Shown here one piece after another: positions 48,267 to 52,520 of a DNA stretch of 52,520 bases. The notes beneath the pieces were generated by a model, which had not been told where the DNA came from, searched no databases, and saw nothing but the letters and a program-made list of their open reading frames with translations. Position 1 is the stretch's first letter, and every line of letters begins with the position of its first letter. This DNA is from Cyclospora cayetanensis (Eukaryota > Apicomplexa > Conoidasida > Eucoccidiorida > Eimeriidae), in contig NW_020312183.1 of assembly GCF_002999335.1 (NCBI RefSeq), positions 1-52,520 on the forward strand, in the 5' to 3' direction. Position numbers and translations under genes: made by a program.

Positions 48267-49158
48267 GACTAGAGTGGTTCTAGCACGAGCACATAGGCTA
48301 GCATTTGGGCTCGCTTTGATGCGAAATCGATCTGCAGGTTGGTGAACATTTGGACGCTGCATGACTCAGGCAGTGCGCTCTTTGCATCCAAATGTATGCG
48401 GTGTAGTATGGGCTTTCTCCTGGAGGTTATGCATGTAGGGTCAGGCCAGGTGCTAGCTTGTGTGCTGCAGTGGGATGCCTACCACTGTTGTTATGTGCAG
48501 TGGCACGTTGAGGAGTAGGCTGCCCACTGCACTCAATGTGTGTTTCACCTGAATGCTCATGTATTATCTATTGCAGTGGGTGACGCTGAAAGCGACAATT
48601 GGAGGAGCGAGCGGCATCCTTGTTCAGGAGAGCCGAAGCACCTTCGAGTGGCTCTAGTTCTTCCATGTTCCGCTGTTGTACGTAATGCAACGATCGCACT
48701 GATGGTGCACATTTGCTAATGTTTTTCTGAGTTGGCTTTTTTAGCTAGTGGGTTGCGCAAGGGGGGTGGGGTTTGGGTGTGGGTGCGGATGTGCAGCTAA
48801 TGTGTCGTAGGTGTTGTTTGGTACCACTGGTCCCCTACACTTGTGGTCCAAAGTGTTACTGCAGACCCGCAGGCGTCTGTGCGTTTGGGGACATCGGCAG
48901 GACGATGCTGAGTTGGCAGGTGGTAAGGAAGTCAGTGGCTGTAGGGTTCGTGTGCTTAAATCTGTGTTGGTTTTGTCGTGTGGTATTGCATGTATTCAAG
49001 GCAACAATGTCAATAGCAGCAATAAAATGGTCTATGTGAGTATGAGGCTCTGCCCAATTGGTGCTTAATAAGATGCGGAGGCTTGTTCCATGGCATGTGG
49101 ATGGGGTAGTGGTTAGTTGTTTCGAACGTATCAAATATTTATGCGAGCATGGCCATGA
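48267..49158 (+). repeat. Unit 55
   Basis: The length is 892 bp. It carries the GCATCCAAATGTATGCGG allele (48384). The middle shares GCAACGATCGCACTGATGG with units 51 and 58. The core is in CCCCTACAC form. A G motif lies at 48761-48783, with first run GGGGGG and a 1-nt spacer. Confidence 0.95.
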
Positions 49159-50035
49159 GACTAGAGTGGTTCTAGCACGGGCACATAGGCTAGCACTTGG
49201 CCTCGCTTCGATGCAGAATTGATCTGGAGGCTGGTGAACATTTGCACGTTTCATGACTCAGGGAGTGCGCTCTTTGCATTTAAAGCTGTTGGGTTGTAGA
49301 ATTTGCATTCTCCTGTAATTAATGCATGTAGGCTCATGCCAGCACCTAGCTTCTGTGCTGCAGTGGGATGCCCAGCACTGTTGTTATGTGCAGCCTGAAG
49401 TTGAGGAGTAAGCTGCTCACTGCACTCAAAATGTGTTTCTCTTGGTTGCTAATATTATATATTGCACAAGCGGAATTCGAGTGGCGTGTGACATCCTCGT
49501 TCAGGAGAGCCTGAGACGCTTCGAGTGGCTCTGGTTCTTCCATGTTCCGCTGTTGTAGGTAATGCAGCCTTCGCGCTGATGGTGCGCATTTGCTAATGCC
49601 GGACTGCGTTGGCAATGTCCAGCTAGTAGGTTGTGCAAGGGGAGTGCGGTTTGGGTGTGGATGCGGATAAGCTGCCAATGTGTCGTAGGTGTTGTTTGGT
49701 ACCACTGGTCCCCTACACTTGTGGTCCAGAGTGTTACTGCAGACCCGCAGGCGTCCTTGCATTTAGGAGACTTCGGCAGGACGATACTGAGTTGGCAGAT
49801 GGTCAGGAAGCCAGTGGCGGTAAGGCTGCTGAGCTTAAATCTGCGTTGGTGTCGTCGTGTCGTATTGCATCTGCCCAAAGCAACAATGTCAATAGCAGCA
49901 ATAGAATGGTTTATTTGAGTGTGGGCTATGCCGAGTTGGTGGTTTATACGATGCGGAGGCTTGCTCCATGCCATGCGCTTTAAGAAGTGGTGAGTTGTTT
50001 CAGCGTATGGAATCTTTGCACGAACATGCGCATAA
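49159..50035 (+). repeat. Unit 56 (877 bp)
   Basis: It carries the GCATTTAAAGCTGTTGGG allele (49276). An alternative short block lies at 49465-49496 (GAATTCGAGTGGCGTGTG). The core is in CCCCTACAC form. The second G-run is broken. Confidence 0.94.
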
Positions 50036-50915
50036 GACTAGAGTGGTTCTAGCGCGAGCACATAGGCTAGCACTTGGCCTCACTTAGATGCGGAATTGAT
50101 CTGCAGGCTGGTGAACATTTGGACGCTGCATGACTCAGTCGGTGCGCTCTTTGAATTCAAAGGTGGGGAATGTTGGTTGTGCTTTTTCGTGCAGCTCATG
50201 CATGTAGGGTCAGGCCAGGTGCTAGCTTCTGTGCTGCAGTGGGATGCCTACCACTGTTGTTATGTGCAGTGGCACGTTGAGGAGTAGGCGGCTCACTGCA
50301 CTCAATATCTCTTTCACATGGATGCTCATGTATTATCTATTACAGAACAAGATTTGGAGTAGCGTGTGGCATCCCTGTTCAGGAGAGCCGAAGCACCTTC
50401 GAGTGGCTCTAGTTCTTCCATGTTTTTCTGTTATACTGAGTGCAGCCTTTGCGCTGATGTTGCGCGTTTCCTAATGCCGCTACTGCGTTGACGATCTTCA
50501 GCAAGTGGGTTGTGCAAGCCCAGTGGAGTTTAGGCGTGGGTGCGGATAAGCAGCGAATGTGTCGTAGGTGTTGTTTGGTACTACTGGTCCCCTACACTTG
50601 TGGTCCAGAGTGTTACTGGAGATTCACAGGCGTCTCTGCATTTAGGCCACTCTGGCAGGACGATGCTGAGTTGGCAGGTGGTCAGGAAGCCAGTGGCAGT
50701 AGGGCTCCTGTGCTTAAATCTGCGTTGGTGTCGTCGTGTCGTATTGCATATGCACACGGGAACAATGTCAATACCAGCAATAGAATGCTATATTTGAGTA
50801 TGGGGCTATGCCGAATTGGTGCTCCATAAGACGCAGCGGCGTATTCCATAGCATGTGGATAGAGAAGCGATTAGTTGTTTCAGCGTATGGAATTATTAGC
50901 GAAGCATGGCCATGA
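50036..50915 (+). repeat. Unit 57 (880 bp)
   Basis: An alternative short block lies at 50341-50374 (GGAGTAGCGTGTGGCATCC). GGTACC is lost (TTGGTACTACTGG). The G-run segment is degraded. The core is in CCCCTACAC form. Confidence 0.94.
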
Positions 50916-51805
50916 GACCAGAGTGGTTCTAGCACGAGCACATCGGCTAGCACTTGCCCTCGCTTCGATGCGGAATTGATCTGCTGGCTGGTGAACATTT
51001 GGACGCTGCATGACTCAGGCAGTGCGCTGTTTGCATGCACAGGTGTGGGGTGTAGAATGCGCTTTTTCCTGTAGGTAATGCATGTAGGGTCAGGCCAGCA
51101 CCTAGCTTCTGTGCTGCAGTGGGATGTCTAGCACTGTTGTATGTGCAGTGGCACGTTGAGGAGTAGGCTGCCCACTGCCCTCAACATGTGTTTTACTTGT
51201 ATGCTCATATATTATCTATTGCAGTGGCTGAAGGTGAAAGCGACAATTGGAGCACCGAGCGGCATCCCTGTTCAAGAGAGCCTAAGCACCTTCGAGTGGC
51301 TTTAGTTCTTCCATGTTTCGCTGTTATACGTAATGCAACGATCGCACTGATGGTGTACATTTGCTAATGCTTTTCTGAGTTGGCTTTTTCAGCTAGTGGG
51401 TTGCGCAAGGGGAGTGAGGTTTGGATGTGGGGGCGGATGTGCAGCTAATGTGTCGTAGGTGTTGTTTGGTACCACTGGTCCCCTACACTTGTGGTCCAGA
51501 GTGTTACTACAGACTCGCAGGCGTCTGTGCGTTTAGGGGAGTCTTGCAGGACGATGCTGAGTTGGCAGGTGGTAAGGAAGCCAGTGGCAGTAGGGATCCT
51601 GTGCTTAAATCTGCGATGGTGTCGTCGTGTCGTATTGCATGTGGTCAAGGCAAAAATGTCAATGGTATCAAACGATCGCTTATGTGAGTGTGGGGCTATT
51701 GCGATTTGGTACTTTATAGGATACGGAGGCTTGCTCCATGGCACGTGTTTCGAGAGGTGGTTGGTTGTTTTAGCGTATGAAATGTTTATGCTACTTTCGC
51801 CACGA
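50916..51805 (+). repeat. Unit 58
   Basis: The length is 890 bp. About 300 bp from 51276 match unit 51. The core is in CCCCTACAC form. The second and third G-runs are broken (GTGAGGTTTGGATG). Confidence 0.94.
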
Positions 51806-52520
51806 GACTAGAGTGGTTCTAGCACGAGCACATAGGCTAGCACTTGGCCTCGCTTTGATGCGGAATTGATCTGGAAGCTGATGGACATTTGGGCGTTGCA
51901 TGACTCACGCCGTGCGCTCTTTGCATGCTCAGGTGTGGGGTGTAGGATGTGCTTTCTTCTGCAGGTAATGCATGTAGGGTCAGGCCAGCACCTAGCCTCT
52001 GTGCTGCAGTGGGATGCCTACCACTTTTGTTGTGTGCAGTGGCACGTTGAGCAGGGCAGTGGCACGTTGAGGAGTAGGCTGCCCATTGTACTCAATGTGT
52101 GTTTCACCTGGATGTTCATATATTATCTATTGCAGTGGCTGAAGGTGAAGGCGACAATTGGAGGACCGAGCGCCATCCCTGTTCAAGAGAGCCTAAGCAG
52201 CCTCGAGTGGCTCTAGTTCTTCCATGTTTCGCTGTTGTACGTAATGCAGCCTTTGCGCTGATGGTGCGCATTTGCTAATGCCAGTCTGCGTTGGCGATTT
52301 TCAGAAAGTGGGTTGTGCAAGGGGAGTGCGGTTTGGGTGTGGTGGCGGATGTGCAGGCAATGTGTCGTAGGTGTTGTTTGGTACCACTGGTCCCCTACAC
52401 TTGTGGTCCAGAGTGTTACTGCAGACTCGCAGGCGTCTGTGCATTTGGGAGACTCTCTCAGGACGATGCTGAGTTGGCAGGTGGTCAGGAAGCCAGTGGC
52501 AGTAGGGCTCCTGTGCTTAA
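51806..52520 (+). repeat. Unit 59, truncated by the window edge
   Basis: 715 bp are present and end inside the core at CTCCTGTGCTTAA. A 20-bp tandem duplication lies at 52036-52070. The core is in CCCCTACAC form. The second G-run is broken (GTGCGGTTTGGG). Confidence 0.95.
52036..52070 (+). repeat. 20-bp micro-duplication, unit 59
   Basis: GCAGTGGCACGTTGA occurs at 52036-52050 and again at 52056-52070. This duplicates the first arm of inverted repeat 2. Confidence 0.95.

Larger units (their letters stand above)
1..52520 (+). repeat. Tandem satellite array, ~893-bp unit, 58 full copies plus two partial
   Basis: The boundary motif GACTAGAGTGGTTCTAGCAC, or a form with a few changes, recurs 59 times in the same orientation from base 11 to base 51806, giving a mean spacing of 893.0 bp. 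Every segment between boundaries aligns over its whole length to its neighbours, including the conserved pieces GTGAACATTTGGACGCTGC, CACCTTCGAGTGGCTCTAG, GTTGTTTGGTACCACTGG and GAGTTGGCAGGTGGTCAGG. No unrelated DNA interrupts the array, and no copy is inverted. Units differ by roughly 5-15% by eye. GGTACC sits at the same place in 52 of 59 units by my reading. This is the usual form of a eukaryotic macrosatellite kept similar by unequal exchange and gene conversion. Whether it is centromeric, subtelomeric or interstitial cannot be told from this window. Confidence 0.98.

Noticed and set aside
2257..52216. Many forward open frames of 60-165 codons in two phases over the core.
   Set aside because: Two forward frames and one reverse frame are open over the same bases. 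Common variants (AGGG/AGTG, AAATCTG/AAATGTG, GCAGCCA/GCAGGCA, CCGTG/CTGTG/CCCTG) alter the residue in all three. About seven core indels were seen and most are 1-2 bp. About half of the left-hand units have TAG in the protein-like frame. There is no consistent start or ribosome-binding context.
1..52520. 5S rRNA, tRNA, snRNA or rDNA spacer array.
   Set aside because: I found no 5S-like internal control sequence, no tRNA B-box with a pairing acceptor stem, no Sm site plus cap-proximal element, and no rRNA core sequence in the unit.
1..52520. CRISPR array.
   Set aside because: The repeated unit is ~893 bp and similar throughout. There is no short direct repeat alternating with unrelated spacers.
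1..52520. Transposon or retroelement tandem.
   Set aside because: There are no terminal repeats, target-site duplications, transposase or reverse-transcriptase motifs in any frame of the unit.
1..52520. Centromere CENP-B box.
   Set aside because: Candidates such as CTTCGATGCGGAATTG and CTTCGAGTGGCTC lack the fixed A and CGGG positions of the mammalian box. Centromere function cannot be judged from sequence here.
1..52520. A regular higher-order repeat.
   Set aside because: Near-identical patches occur at offsets of 1, 2, 3, 7, 10 and 31 units and are each only 40-400 bp long. No single multi-unit period repeats.

Overview
This window is one uninterrupted tandem array. From base 1 to base 52520 a unit of about 893 bp repeats head to tail in a single orientation: 58 complete copies (11..51805) plus a 715-bp partial copy at the right edge and 10 bp of a preceding copy at the left edge. 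I defined each boundary by the motif GACTAGAGTGGTTCTAGCAC or its degenerate form. Unit lengths run from 877 to 919 bp, most are 888-898, and the mean is 893.0. Both ends of the window lie inside the array, so its full size and flanks are unknown. I found no unrelated sequence: no transposon, rRNA, tRNA, CRISPR array, telomere repeat or ordinary gene. Every stretch without a gene is repeat unit.

Organism: a long gene-free satellite (macrosatellite) with a near-900-bp monomer, roughly 50% GC and plentiful CpG points to a eukaryotic genome without strong CpG depletion, for example a protist, a fungus or some invertebrates. Nothing identifies a lineage, and a bacterial or archaeal source is not formally excluded. 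The given strand is visibly richer in G and T than in C and A.

Unit layout, using unit 46 (40250..41142) as reference: a boundary motif; a well-conserved stretch around GTGAACATTTGGACGCTGCATGACTCAGG; a block-polymorphic site near GCATGCACAGG; two short inverted repeats; an AT-rich TATA-like patch ending in TATTGCAG; a conserved stretch around CACCTTCGAGTGGCTCTAG; a short GT...AG segment; a G-run segment that forms a canonical G-quadruplex motif in 29 of 59 units by my reading; a roughly 230-bp most-conserved core containing GGTACC; and a more variable spacer of roughly 130 bp before the next boundary.

Units differ by about 5-15% by eye. They differ mainly as mosaics of a limited set of local variants rather than by random scatter. 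Near-identical patches join neighbouring units and also units 10 or 31 copies apart, so sequence is exchanged both locally and at long range. The left part (units 1-35) and right part (units 36-59) carry different variant frequencies. Recurring variants include many C/G swaps, which is unusual.

Coding potential: several frames stay open for 90-140 codons in many units, on both strands, and the longest is 229 codons. Recurring substitutions change the amino acid in every one of these frames, and the rare core indels are mostly not multiples of three. I therefore annotate no CDS. A transcribed non-coding or spliced product remains possible and is set out as a hypothesis.
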